DNA of 64,000 nucleotides from Corynespora cassiicola (lineage: Eukaryota; Ascomycota; Dothideomycetes; Pleosporales; Corynesporascaceae), in the NCBI GenBank assembly GCA_022059125.1, contig JAEUWY010000007.1, forward strand, positions 62,001-126,000, written 5' to 3'. Within the stretch, counting starts at the first letter, position 1; the number at the start of each line of letters is the position of its first letter. A program made the position numbers and the translations under genes. The notes under the pieces are model-generated. The model was given only the letters and a program-made list of their open reading frames with translations, made no database searches and was not told the DNA's origin. Of this stretch, positions 31,482 through 43,619 are shown in pieces.

Positions 31482-33332
31482 ACGTAAAGGATAAGCGAGT
31501 CGCCCGGACAAGCGAGTTGTCTACTTTCAAGTACTTTAGCGCGCGCATAACTACCTACTTAGCCACTTTTAAAAAATACTATAATAAATTAATATAAAAA
31601 GTAACTAGAGTAGTTATACTGCCTGTTTACACGTACGAGAGTTATGCTTTTGCTTTTTACAGCGCGTGCAGCGCGATTTTACCCGTTAGCTGCTACTAAA
31701 GCGAGCCTCGCCCTCGCGCGTCTTCTTGTTTAATTACTTCTTAACGTTCTTTTAAGTAATAATCTCAGCCCCTTTAGCTTTTGTTAAAGTCCCTTTACGC
31801 TGAATCCGCTTTCTTTTTCGCCTTATACGCTGCGTGGCAGCTTTATTAGCCTTTTTAAGGTTTTTAACTCGCGTACAAAGCAATATAACTTTATAGGTCA
31901 GCATTGCAGCACTTTTGTTAAACTGAGCAAGCGCTTTAATAATAGAAGCAGGTAATAAGCTTTTATGCTTTCTAATTCTGTCGCGGATTAACGTTAATTA
32001 AGCCTCTAGCTCGTACGCGTTGCTTGGTGTTCTGGCTTTTTACTAAATAGCTTTAAAAAGGGCTGGCGTGGGCGTACGTAGCTTTATATTAAGCTTTAAC
32101 AGTACTACCTCTAGATTATACAGAACTACTTCTGCCCCTCAGAAGCTCGTGCGTATATTATTCTCTGTAAAAAATTGTTTAAAGGCTCTTCTGAAAGCCG
32201 GCAGGAAGATAGTTTTGTTAATATAGTTAATATAATCGCGTGCTAAGCTAGAGATTTTATTACTGTACGCCCGCTTTAAAGGCGAAAAACACTCTATATT
32301 AAGTGGCTGGAGAAGGTGTAAAGAATGCGGAAGCATACAGAGAGTAATAATCTTACTTTTCTTGCAGAGGTTCTGGAAGGTAAAAAAGTTATAGCTTTTA
32401 TAGCTGTTAATAATAAGAAGTTAGTAGGCTCCTGTTGTATAACTCTGCGTATAGGCGTTAAAGTGCTCTAACTAACGTACTTCTAGCTTGTTTGTTGTCT
32501 AGCCTGTCTCGCTAAGTATAATACACTAGCTAGATAGAATATTATCGCTCTTATACTACGTAGAGAGGTAGTGCTTGCCCGCGAAGATAATAAAAAGAGA
32601 AATTATTTAGCTGCACGTGTTGATTCTCTAAATTACTGTAGTCTACTCCCGATTGTCTAGCTGGACGCCTTTTAGTCGATTCCGTCTTTCTAATACTGTA
32701 ACTACTAATTAAGCTGATATCCGGTTTAGTATAAAGCCTGTTTCGTTAAAGTTGTATATATTTTTATTAGAAATACTGTACTTCTTTTTTGTACGATACA
32801 GCAGCTTAAACTAAAGGCGTATAACTTCAGAATTTTTATACAGAACCTGCTGGCGATTCTGCTGGCGGGTTAATTAAACTTAGAGCTCTAGCTAGCGCTT
32901 AACAAAGTTGTTAGGCTACTTAATACTAACGGGGCCCGCCTCTTGCGCAGTAAGTAACTAATTAGCTATATTATATACGGTAGTTAGCGTGGGCGCAAAT
33001 TCTCGCAAGTCTAGCTTAAGAATATAAGTAACAATTATCTTCTTTTTAAGCTTAGTTAGCTGCTTTAAATTAGGCTGGTAATCGCGTCGCGCAGGTCGTC
33101 CAGCGCGTTAATTACAAAGTATTATACAGGGAGTGCTATACGCAGAAGCAGCGCGTCGTACGCTTTAGACTGTATTATTTTTAATAGCTAATAAGATAAG
33201 AATTATTAATGCTTCTTTATAAGCAGATTAAATATTTTTTAGTTATAGTATTGTAGGTGTAGGTTGCGCGCGCGCTAGAGTACTTAGAAGTAGGCGACTT
33301 GCTTATCCGGGCGACTCGCTTATTCTTTACGT
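31482..33332 (-). mobile_element. Complete pogo/Fot1-like transposon nested in LINE copy 2
   Basis: The 1851-bp element starts ACGTAAAGGATAAGCGAGTC and ends CTCGCTTATTCTTTACGT, near-perfect inverted repeats. TA flanks it on both sides (31480-31481 and 33333-33334). Rejoining the flanks restores the LINE sequence seen in copy 1 near 14070. Transposase is encoded on the minus strand; the surviving open piece at 32139-32336 has LHLLQPLNIECFSPLKRAY, in which the second DDE Asp of LQPLD has become Asn. Stops and AT drift show RIP after insertion. Confidence 0.9.
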
Positions 33333-36300
33333 TATCTTTTTTCTAACACTATATTTAATAAAAAAAAGTAGAAAAAACAGATATACTACTGTTTAGAAGT
33401 TAACTAAATAAGTTTAAAAATTAAGTTTTAATACTTTATCCGCAGATCTGTTTTTATATCATATACTTTTTAATTATTAGCGTACTAGTTAAAGTATATT
33501 TAAACGCGCTTGCTGTAAGTCTACTTAAATTACAGTAAATAATATATTTAGCGCTTTTCGCTTATTATTTTTTTTTTATATACTTTATTTTACTTATAGC
33601 TTAAAAGCCGTTTTATATTTTTTATAAACTTAATTATCGCCCTTATAGCGCTTATATCTAGCCTCTATTACTTAATTAGCCTGTCTATATTTTTTTTTTT
33701 TATCTATTTAAGTAGCTTTCCAGCGCATACAAAAAATTTCTAAATTACTTTCTATATTACTGTTTTATTTTTATTTTTATCTGTGTCTACTATCTGTATA
33801 AAAACGGAAAATATATAACTAATTCTATAAATTTATATTTATATACTGCTGTTTCTTCTGTTTAGATTTTATATAAATATACTTTAAAAAAGCTTTTACC
33901 TGTTTATAGCTGCGTAAAAATTACTATCTTTATACTTATTAGCTGTTAGTATATTTAGACTAACAGACTTAAATAAAGTACTGTATTAATTTTTTAGGCA
34001 AATCTACTTATATTCTCTCTGCCTACTAAAAGTAGTTTCTTTATAGTTTTTACTTTTTTTAATACTAGTTATAATAAATATTATAGATATCTGTTTTACC
34101 GCAGCAGCTTCTTACTCTCTATTTTTATTACTACTTTTATTAGCTTATATACTCGTTTATTACTTTAAATTTTAACCTATCCTAAAACCCAGTATAGTAT
34201 AACTTTAGTTATTTATAGCTTTTTTATAATTTCTGTTACTACTTTTTAATATATATTTATTTTTTAATTTTATATTAATAGCAGCGCTAACTGCGAATTT
34301 AAGAAAATCCGCAGACTAAACGTAGCTGTTAGCTATCTGTTTCTATTATAGGCTATATAAACTAGACTTTATAGCTAGTTAGCTGCTTTATTAATCGCTA
34401 GCAGCTTAGCAAAATAAAAGTTTATTTAATTTAAGTTAGCTATAGTTTTTAAAATACCCGCGCAGCTAAATAGTATATAAATACTAACTTTAGCTTATCT
34501 GTTGCGTACTAATCTATTAATATAAAAATTTACCTATTTAAGCGCTTAATCTTAAATAATAGCTTTTATATACTTTTTATTTTTATATAGTACTATTTTA
34601 GATCTAGCTACTTAAGGCGGACACGCATATACCTTCACCTCTATTATTTTATTTATTTTAACTTTTTTACACGTTTTTACTATTTTCTATAGTAGTAATT
34701 AGTACTATTTATATAGCTTCTGCTGTTAAAGTATCTAGTACAGATATAACTTCTTTAGTTTATAAATTAAAATTTAAAACGTAATTATTTACTTATATAG
34801 TTTCTACTTAAGCAGTAGTAAATCTACTTCCATTTACGTAATTATAAGTGCTATTATATAAAAGCTTTAAATAACAGCTTACGCTGTAATTTTTTGTGCT
34901 TACTAAAGCAGCTGTATTTACTTATACGCGATAAGCAGAAACTATATTAGTAATATATAATTAGCTACTAGCAGTACCGCGCTTATTACTAACTATTTAA
35001 CTATTTTTAATAGAAGCTTTTTAAGTCGCTATAGAGCTAATACTACTTTAGTTACTTTACTTACTTTATTTACGAAGTATACTTTAAACTGCAGCTTTTT
35101 ATTAAGTATTACTCTAAAAATTCTAACTTAGTTTATTAGTTTAATTTTACTTTTTTTAAAGCAGAGCGGCGCAGTGCTGTTTCGGTCTATACCTTTATAT
35201 CGCGTAAAGTAGATAAATAACGTCTTAGCTGCTTTAAACTATACCCCGCTTATTTACTTCTATTCTTTTAGTATTAATACTACTTTATTTTAGATAATTT
35301 TTATATTAGCGGTTGCTAACAGCTCTATAATTTACGCTAAATAATTATTAATAAACGCTATTAAACTGCTATTTTTAGATACGCTCTATACTAGATCTAC
35401 ATTAAAAAATAAAAAAAAATAAAAGTAAATACTAATTTTTATAGAAGTCTAGCTTACGGGAGTTTCTGTACTACTAACGTAAAGCTATTAATAAAAATAT
35501 ACACCTGCTAGTCTGTGCAGAAGTTTTATATTTACTAAATAATTATTTTAGAAATCTGTTACTGCCGCAATCTTCTAATTTCTAAATCTATAGCTATATT
35601 ATTATACGCGCTTTTAACGTTAAATAACACTAATAACAGCGTTTTTATATCTTTCTACGCTCTAAATATATTTTTATAGAGAAATAACAGCGCGTATATT
35701 ATTAATTACTGCTTTTAGACTCTAAAATACGTCTTTAGCAGAAAATTATACTTTTTTACTAAATACGTAATTTTTTTAGCTACTACTAATTTTAGCGCTT
35801 TATTTAGTGTAGGCAGAAATAAAATAAGCTAGTAGTTATTAGTAATAGTATAGTTTTTATATTTTAGCTTTCGCAGCAGCATAATCTTAGCTACTTTCTA
35901 TTTATATAGTACTTTACTAGTTTTAAATAATTTACTAAAAAGCAGTATAATTTTATTTTTTAAAACGGGCTACAGTTTTCTCTACACTCGTGCCAGCAGT
36001 CTATCTCTACTTAGAGCTTTATCTAAACTAGCTTAAAAAATAGCTATTTTAACTTTATATTTTGCAACTAGCTTTTACAGCAGCTAGCTATATATACTTA
36101 AACTATTTTTAAATTTACACAGCAGCGGGGTCGGAAAAAAAGCTTAAAATAGCTTTTTTACTATATTCTTGTTCTCTGTTACTATTTTCTTATTTTATTC
36201 TGCTTTTTTAATAAGTAGTATTTTAGTAAAAAACAAGCCGGCTTCCGCGTCCAGATACTTAACTGCCTTCTATATATTATTATTATTACTAAAAAACTTT

Positions 36301-37128
36301 TTTTAGTATTATTTTTTATATTATCTAATTATCCAGTAAAAAAGTTGCTTTACTTATATTACTATAATATATACCTCTGCGTCTTCGCGGTTTTACCTCC
36401 GCATTATATATACCTAGTTTCTCTAATACATATATAACTTTTTTAGTATTATAAAATTTTTATTTTACTACTACTTTATATATATTAAAAGCTAAGTTTA
36501 TAGATAGTATATTTTTAAAGCACAGCTAGCCTACGCAGTAAATCGGTTTACTATATTATCTACGTCCTCTATAGAAAAACTCTTCTCTTTCTACTACTTA
36601 ATAGCTTTTCTAATTTTATTCTATAGCGTATTTTTAAAAAACAGCCTTTTAAAAACTTTTTTTTTCTTTATATTTATGTAAAAGCTCGTTCGGATCGCTT
36701 AGTAGTCTAATCTGTATTTATTTTTCTAGATAGAGCATTTAGCTAGTTTGCTTGCTAGTCTAAACATTATAAATATTAAATTAATTATAAATATATACTC
36801 TGTATTATTTATAAATATTATTTTTTTTATTAGCAGCAGGCTCTATAGCAACAGATCTGCTATAAAATTAATAATTAGCTCGCTTTTATTCTGTTTTAGC
36901 GTATTAGCTATATACGCTCTTTTTTACAGCAGATAGTATTAGTTAAAATCGCCCGTAATTACTATTTTTATATAAAAATTATAAAGCAGCTTATTTTAAA
37001 CTAGTTTTTTTATTATATCTAGTCTGCTGTTTATCTCCGCCTTAGTCTCCGCTTTTCTATTTTTTATATATAGAGCTAGTATATACACTAATACTACTAT
37101 TATTTTTTTTCTTTCTATATACGCTACT

Positions 37129-37480
37129 TGTGACGAACCTCGTTCGCACAAAGTCCGAATATATTCACTTCTGAGCATCGCGCACGTGATTCAGAACTTC
37201 ATATCTGATCCCCAGCCTCCGACATCCGACTCAGCTCCGATCCCTCATCCTTTCGTACCCTCCCATGATGACTAAAGAATAGAACTAAACTAGACTTAGA
37301 ATAAGGTACTGGAGGGAAACTATAAAAGGTTGCGATAGTTCTAGATAGTTCTGTAGTTCAGAAATGTCCTTTCGTACAAGACCTATAGGTTCCGACTTGT
37401 AATTGTTCTCTAGTTCTGTGAACTCTTGTTCTAAGTGGTACCTGAGCCGTATCGGAGACAAGTCGCCCTGTGTCCTTACA
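37129..37480 (+). mobile_element. Solo LTR, apparently not RIP-mutated
   Basis: These 352 bp start TGTGACGAACC and end CTGTGTCCTTACA, with the TG...CA ends of a long terminal repeat. They have balanced composition inside AT-rich DNA. A TATA-like ACTATAAAAGG lies near 37320. No primer-binding site or internal region follows on either side, so this looks like a solo LTR of a Gypsy- or Copia-type element left by recombination, or a single decayed end. A clear 5-bp target duplication is not visible (CTACT left, TTTAC right). Confidence 0.6.
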
Positions 37481-39137
37481 TTTACTTTCTACTTTATTTA
37501 TAAAAAATTTAAATAATTTTATTAGAGAAAGTATTATAATTTATATTAGACTTTTTTAAAAATACTTTAATAAATTTAACTACTATTCTATAAAAGTTTA
37601 ATTTTTTTATTTTAATTTATAAAAGCTAAAAATAATTAAAAAGGTCTGTTAGAGACTGTAAAAGCTTTTATTTATAAGTTTTAATAAAGTTATAAATAAA
37701 TTATTTACATTTTTTTACTATATTTAATATTTTTAGTAATTTTTTTTTTAAATTTTACTATATAAAAGTTTAATATAAATTATTTTAGTATATATATACC
37801 GCATACGTTTTCTAAAAAATCTTTCTATTTTTACTTATATATTATAAGCTAAATAAGATTTTTTATTTATCCGCTTTAAAATATTATAAGTTTTTTATAT
37901 AGTAGTTTTTATTATCGCGGAGCTATTAGTTATAATCTACTTTTTTTTTTTATAATAATAAAGTAGTTTAAAATATAGTAAATTCGTCTGTTTTAGTATA
38001 GAATAAACTATTATAGTAATTTTTATATTATTTATAGCTTTATTAAAAGGTGTTATATCACTCTGCTCGTATCTACAGTATAATTTAAATAATTATTATA
38101 ATTTTTTTTATTATTATTTGTTTTTAAACTATTAGCGTAGTTTTTTTAATATTTTTAGTATTTTAAAATAAAACAGAATATTTATTTTTAGTTTTAGCAA
38201 TAATAAAATCTTATAATCTCTACTAAACTCTACTAATTTAATATTATTTTATTATTATTTATAGTTATTTTTTTATTTTTAACTATCTTTTTTACTACTG
38301 CTATAGTATAAAATACTAATTTTTATTTTTTTAGTACTTTTAAAAACACTAAGTAGAGTTTATAAATCTGTATAGTTATTAGCTATAATAGTTTAATACT
38401 GTTTATTTTATACTGTGTAATAAATAATTTAAATATTAGATATAAATCTAAAATAGAGGGTAAAAGTTATAATAATATAGATAGATAGGTAAAAAAAACT
38501 AAATTATATATTATTATATAAAAAAAAAAAATTACTGCTAAGACAGCTTGCAGTAACTTAGAAATATATACTATTATACTTATAACTAAGCTAATCTAAA
38601 ATACTCTATAATAGGCTATAATAGGTTATAATAAGACACAGCTTTACACTAAGCTTTTTTCTATTACTAACTTATTAGAAAATATAATTTTTTAAAATTT
38701 AAATTTTTAAATTCTTTAATAATTTTTTTTATACATTTTAATTTTATTTCAGCTTTTTTTTATTTAAATAAAATTGTTTAGTACTAATTTTTATACTATA
38801 AATTTTTTTTAAATATCTTTATAAGCTTTTTTTTAATAGTTTTATTTCTTTTTCTAATAATATTTTTTTTTTAGAGTTTTTAATTAAATCTCTATTAATA
38901 ATTTTTTTTTTTAAAAATCTTATTTTCTTTCTTTTTTTTTTAGCTTTATTTAAGCTATTAAATAATTTATATTTTTTATTAATTTGTTTTATAGTATAAG
39001 TAATACTATTTCTAAATTTATTTAATAAATTAGAAATAGTTATAATAACTATATTAGCTTCATATAAAAAAAATAGATATTTAAATTTAAATTTTTAGAG
39101 TATTTATTTTTATACTAATTTAACTAGTTTATTAATA
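37481..39137. other. Extremely AT-rich block without recognised genes
   Basis: About 1.65 kb of AT-dominated sequence with long T and A runs. It does not match the 5' part of LINE copy 1 by eye. It is probably an old element mutated beyond recognition. Confidence 0.5.
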
Positions 39138-40998
39138 ACGTGTTTAGTAAGCAAGTAAAACAGATAAGCAAGTAGAACAGCCCTACCGCACGTCGCGTAC
39201 GAGCACCCTTCAACTACAATAACACAATATATCTTTATCTCTCTAATCTACAAAAGAAGGCAGACTTACTTTAGCTATCTAAGTATATAATTTAGATTTA
39301 TTTAAAAGCTTTTATTAAGCAGCTTAATCGTACAACGTGTTTTACGTAACTCTTACCTGCCGCTATTATAGTACTTTTCTAAAACGCGACTCTCGCTTAG
39401 TAACATATAAACTTACAGCTACTAAAAAAAAAGTTCTTTTTTAGCGTATTCTTAACTTTATTACGCGAAAATTTTCTCTCTAAATTTTAGTTATATAAAA
39501 AACTGCTAATTTTATTTTTTAAACGCGCGATAATTCTTAACTCTAAATTATTAGCTAAAAATAAGTTAGAAACTTTATTAATCGCTAAAAAATACTTTAT
39601 ATAACTTATAATTATAAATACAACTACTAGCAAGCAGCATGCGAAAATTCTACTATTATCTAAACGTAGTTTAATTTTATACAAAATATAATTGCAAAGT
39701 ATAAAATACTTAAAAATAATATATATAACTTTAATAAAACTGGCTTTTAGATAGGTGTTATCGCGACTTTAAAAGTTATTATAAAAACAGAACAGAAAAG
39801 TTATATAAAGACTATTTAGCTTAGAAACTGCGAATAGGTTACTGTTGTACACAAAGTTAACGCTTAAAAATAAAAAATTCTGTTTTTTATTATTCTCGCA
39901 GCAAAGCTTTACTAAATAATCTAGTACACAAACTATAACTTACTGTATAACTAGGTAATTACAGTTAATAAAAACAGCTAGACAGACAATTAAATTAGAT
40001 ATAAATAGATATAATATTTTAATAGGCACACAAAAGCTCGTACGAAAAAAATAATACGCCTTTTTATTATAAACAGATATAGAAGCTACTATTTTAGCCG
40101 GTTTAAAGAGTTCTGCAAACAGAACAGCATTCTTACTCTTTATCTATTTTTTTATTTTTCTTATCTGCTTTAGCCGCTAGATATAAGCTGTTTTAGCTTT
40201 TTAAAAGCGTTATACAGTAAAAAAATTAAAAAGAAAATAAAGCTTAGCATAAACTATATTATAAAAAAAAAGTTTTTTAAAGTATACTATGCGGCGTATA
40301 CAGCAGCTATTACAACAAAAAATATTCAGAGTAGTTTTTAAGCTACTAGGCTAGTTCCGTATAACTTAGAATAAATTTTTTAGTGCTTAGATTCTATTAT
40401 ACAAATACTAAGTTCTATATATATAGAAAAGTCTAAGTAGAAGTTAAAAATATTTTACACTTTTATTAAAATAAAGCGTTAAGTAAAGTATATTTAAAAG
40501 TAATAAAAGCTTTATACGAACTTTTTTTAGTTACTAACAGATCACGCATTTTAACAGTTATTAAAAAGCTTTAAAAAAGTTGTGTATAAAAAAGCAATTT
40601 TTAAAATTAAAAATACTACGCTTTAAACTAAAAACGTATATTAAAAATATAAGCAGACAGCACGTCGTATAACTATAGCAGAAAAAAATAAATTAACTAT
40701 TTAGAAAAGCTAGAAAACAGTACAGAATAATATAGTAGTAAAGTAAATCTAGAAGAAAGCTCTGCAGAGCGAGGTTTATACAGCGTATACTTAACTTTAA
40801 AAACGTGCACTATCTAAGTGTAGTATATACCAGTCGCTTAAATATACTGCTTATACATACGTAAAACGCGTAAAATCTTAATAGTAAATTTATTAGCTTT
40901 TATTTTTTATTTTATAACTTATTAGAGCTGTTTATGTACGCGACGCGCGGTGAGGCTGTTCCACTCGCTTGTCTGTTTTACTTGCTTGCCGAACACGT
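39138..40998 (+). mobile_element. Complete pogo/Fot1-like transposon (second TIR subfamily), RIP-degraded
   Basis: The 1861-bp element has terminal repeats of about 60 bp: ACGTGTTTAGTAAGCAAGTA on the left and TTACTTGCTTGCCGAACACGT on the right after allowing for mutations, flanked by TA on both sides (39136-39137 and 40999-41000). Its body from 39564 is the same as the partial copy at 1-1442, in the same orientation. Degenerate transposase on the plus strand is full of TAG/TAA. The terminal repeat differs from that of the 20844 and 31482 elements, so two related families are present. Confidence 0.88.
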
Positions 40999-41000
40999 TA

Positions 41001-41811
41001 TATAATTAGCGCTTATATAAGTAAAACTTTTTTTTTAAACTTTATTTTTTTAATCTTAATATAATATTCCAGCTTTAGTTTTTTACTTACGTAATATATA
41101 CTAAACTCAATTTAGTTAGCGTGAAATAAAAAGCTTTAATAATTATTTTAATAAAAAATAAATTACTACCTAATTTTGTATTTTTTTATTTTTTTTAAAC
41201 TTGTTTTTAACTTTAAAATTATAATTTAAACTTTTATTTTTTAAATTTAAAATAAAAGTCTAATAAAATTTCTATTAAAATTATTTTTTCTATTTTAATA
41301 GCTAGTTTAATTAGAACGTTATTTAAGTTTTTAAAACTGTTATTTTTTTAAGCAAGTTCTTTTTAAATTACTCTACTGTATATAAAATAATTATATAGCC
41401 ACTTTATTTACTTTTTATATTAAGTTATTATAGTATTTTTTTATAGTAGTTAAGTAAGTAGTTACGTGCGTGCTAAAAAAGTTAAAAAATATATTACTTA
41501 TTTATCTACGTCGCTTACTTATTTTTTATATTAGTAAAATATAAAAAACTAATAATAACACTAATTTAATTACAATAAAATAGTTAGAACAACTAAGTTT
41601 AATTTAATTATACTAAAATATAAAATATAAAAATACTTTAAAAAGTAAGCTTTTTATAATAACTATGAAGTATTAAATTAAAAATAAAGTAAAAATAAAG
41701 TAATAATAAAATAAGAATAAAATAAATATAGTAAGAGCTAGAGCGGATTGCTATATTATTATAGTAAAAAAAAAAATTCTATAGCTCTTTTAATAGCATT
41801 TTAAATAATAT
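41001..41811. other. AT-rich edge of the block, with a pogo 3' remnant
   Basis: This is the transition from the RIP block to the gene-rich region. Apart from the remnant listed next nothing was recognised. The composition becomes balanced near 41,900. Confidence 0.4.
41390..41535 (+). mobile_element. RIP-degraded right end of a pogo-like element
   Basis: The order of motifs (ATTAAGTTATTATAGTATT, then GTAGTTACGTGCGTGCT, then a degenerate terminal repeat ending CTTACTTATTTTTTATATTA) follows the 3' end of the element at 20844-22840 with many C-to-T and G-to-A changes. No left end was found. Confidence 0.5.
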
Positions 41812-42848
41812 TTAAACAGCTGTTATTTTATTATAAGAAAAACGTTGTGTTTTAAAAAACTCTTGAAGCTCTAATCGTAGTAGCAACCCCTTTAAACAAA
41901 AAAGCAATAGAAGAAAAATTATAAAAATCCACAGAGGATAACTGGCGAAGCCGTTTGTGTCGGTTAGATTAGGAGCCTGGGTGTGTTCAGGTGCTGTGAT
42001 GTTAGTCGCTGTAGGTGTAGGCGAGATGGTGACAGTGACTGTATGCGTAGGCAGCTCGAAGTTTGGCTGAACATCAAGCCTAAATGCTTCAACCCTCTCT
42101 AAAACAATACGTTCGCACTTTGACGTGTTGTTTAGGATATTCATGGGCACTTTGTTAGCTCAAGGATATGGATACAGCCATGAACCAGCTACTCACATCG
42201 CTTTCCTGGCACTCCGCATACTGCTCTCTTATTTCGGCCTCTTTCGCCCAATAGTTGGCTTGTAGTGACAGTATAAGACCCGTTCGGGTGAGATCAAGCC
42301 CTTGCTGGGTGAGGTTCGTCCCCTTCTGAGCCTCATCGAGGCCTTTCTCCCCAGACTTTTGCGACACGACGTTATACCATAGCGTTTGGAGTACCAAAGC
42401 AGCTGCCAGGAGCGCGGTCCAGAAACCTTGCTTGGGCCGCCAGCTTAGTAACGACTGGCCCCAGGAAGGACTTGGTAGAGTGTACATTTGGTTTGCGGGA
42501 GGCTCGTTCAAGTCAGCCTCTTCACCATTGTCATCTTGGTGGCTGTCAGGGCCTACGAGGGAGTCAGTGTACTGTCCCGAAGGGAGGCAGCTGTTGCGGG
42601 AAGGGAAAACGCCTACTTTGCTGCTTAGGTGTGAGAGATTCCCTCGGGCTGTTCGTCTCATTGCTCAGTGGGACACTGACAAAAGAGGTACATTCATCGT
42701 CGGTATCGCACGTCCCTTTGTGGCCTTGCAGTCCGTAAGTTGACTTCTTGTCCTCGATTGTGTCATGGTTCCCATGCGCAAGGGGCATGTGGCGGGGTGA
42801 GGCGGCATTTGAAGATATGAACATGGGAGAGTTAGGACAGTGTTCCAC
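41812..42848 (-). CDS. Small membrane protein of unknown function
   Basis: Three minus-strand frames (42564-42848, 42155-42661 and 41812-42150) probably belong to one gene. The middle one has an acidic N-terminal part, a transmembrane segment (FWTALLAAALVLQTLWY) and a polar helix ending REQYAECQESD, directly followed by a GTGAGT donor. The last one has NILNNTSKCERIV, a Thr/Pro-rich stretch and a second transmembrane segment (WIFIIFLLLLFCLKGLLL). The natural intron GTGAGT...CTAACAAAG (about 42151-42200) does not keep the phase, so either a splice site is misjudged or the gene is frameshifted. The layout, with one membrane anchor and a Cys-containing loop followed by a proline-rich stretch, resembles lineage-expanded fungal proteins of unknown role. 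It is the first gene after the RIP block. Confidence 0.5.
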
Positions 42849-43619
42849 TGTGAAGAAATAGTAGTTGGAGGGGCAGAAAAGCTGGCTGGATTCTACATGT
42901 TCTGCGGGAATAAGCTGGATTCATATGCGGTCCTGAGGGTGGCTTAGCATGCCGAGATGACATGTTCTAGGCGGCAACATAAGCTTGTCCGCCTCGATGC
43001 TAGAGAATAAAGTTCAATCGTTTAAGATGCCATCACCTGACGCCTTCTGGATGATCGGTACGTAGAGACTCGTTGGTGCCAACTTCGGGGTTTTTGTGGC
43101 TTGTTTCATCATCCTTCTTCAATTTCACGCAGGACTGCTGTCAGCGCAGTACTTTCCAGCGCCACTGAGGCTGTGCCAACTACATGATTGGAGATCTAGG
43201 CCATCAAACAAGGAATCATGCCCAGCTGGTCAGGGTTGCGCGTGGAATTGGTCCCAGGGGGTGGGGAGCAGGCGCGAGCTAAGGTCTCCTATCGATAAGC
43301 CGATGATGACGTCAAGACGCAACAGGACGGGACAGGACAATCCGGCGACTCTCGATTTTTGACCAGATGGCAGAGTCAACAGCAAGTGGTGATTTGAAGC
43401 TAATTGAGCCACCTAGGTAGTCCAAATAGGATGTTGGGGCGGAATTGCTGTCAACTCATTAGAAGCCGTCACGAACCTTGGAACGCGCAACCAGCGCGCC
43501 TCGCCCATACCACTTTTGTATTAGTGCCTTTTTGCAAACTCAAGTTCCCGCAAGCTTGCAGACAGACACCATCGCTAGTCTATCGCATTCCATCGGCCTG
43601 AGTTTGTGCGGCATCAAAG
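42849..43619. other. Intergenic region between divergent genes
   Basis: About 770 bp between the starts of the unknown membrane protein (-) and the EXPERA gene (+). It presumably holds both promoters. No specific element was identified. Confidence 0.4.

Larger units (their letters stand above)
31256..37128 (-). mobile_element. Tad1-like LINE, copy 2, RIP-degraded, split by a pogo element and 5'-truncated
   Basis: This is the inverse of LINE copy 1. The 3' end at 31256-31481 carries the (TG)n tract and the conserved terminal sequence. A pogo element interrupts it at 31482-33332. From 33335 the LINE continues to 37128, where the endonuclease region corresponding to about 10270 of copy 1 stops at a solo LTR. 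An open fragment on the minus strand at 36996-37178 keeps part of the endonuclease (YIERKKIIVVLVYI). The region upstream of the endonuclease found in copy 1 is not recognisable beyond the LTR, so this copy is 5'-truncated or rearranged. It is heavily AT-shifted and non-coding. Confidence 0.8.

Noticed and set aside
31263..31487. A 74-codon frame of Cys/Val repeats
   Set aside because: It is the translation of the (TG)n tail of LINE copy 2.
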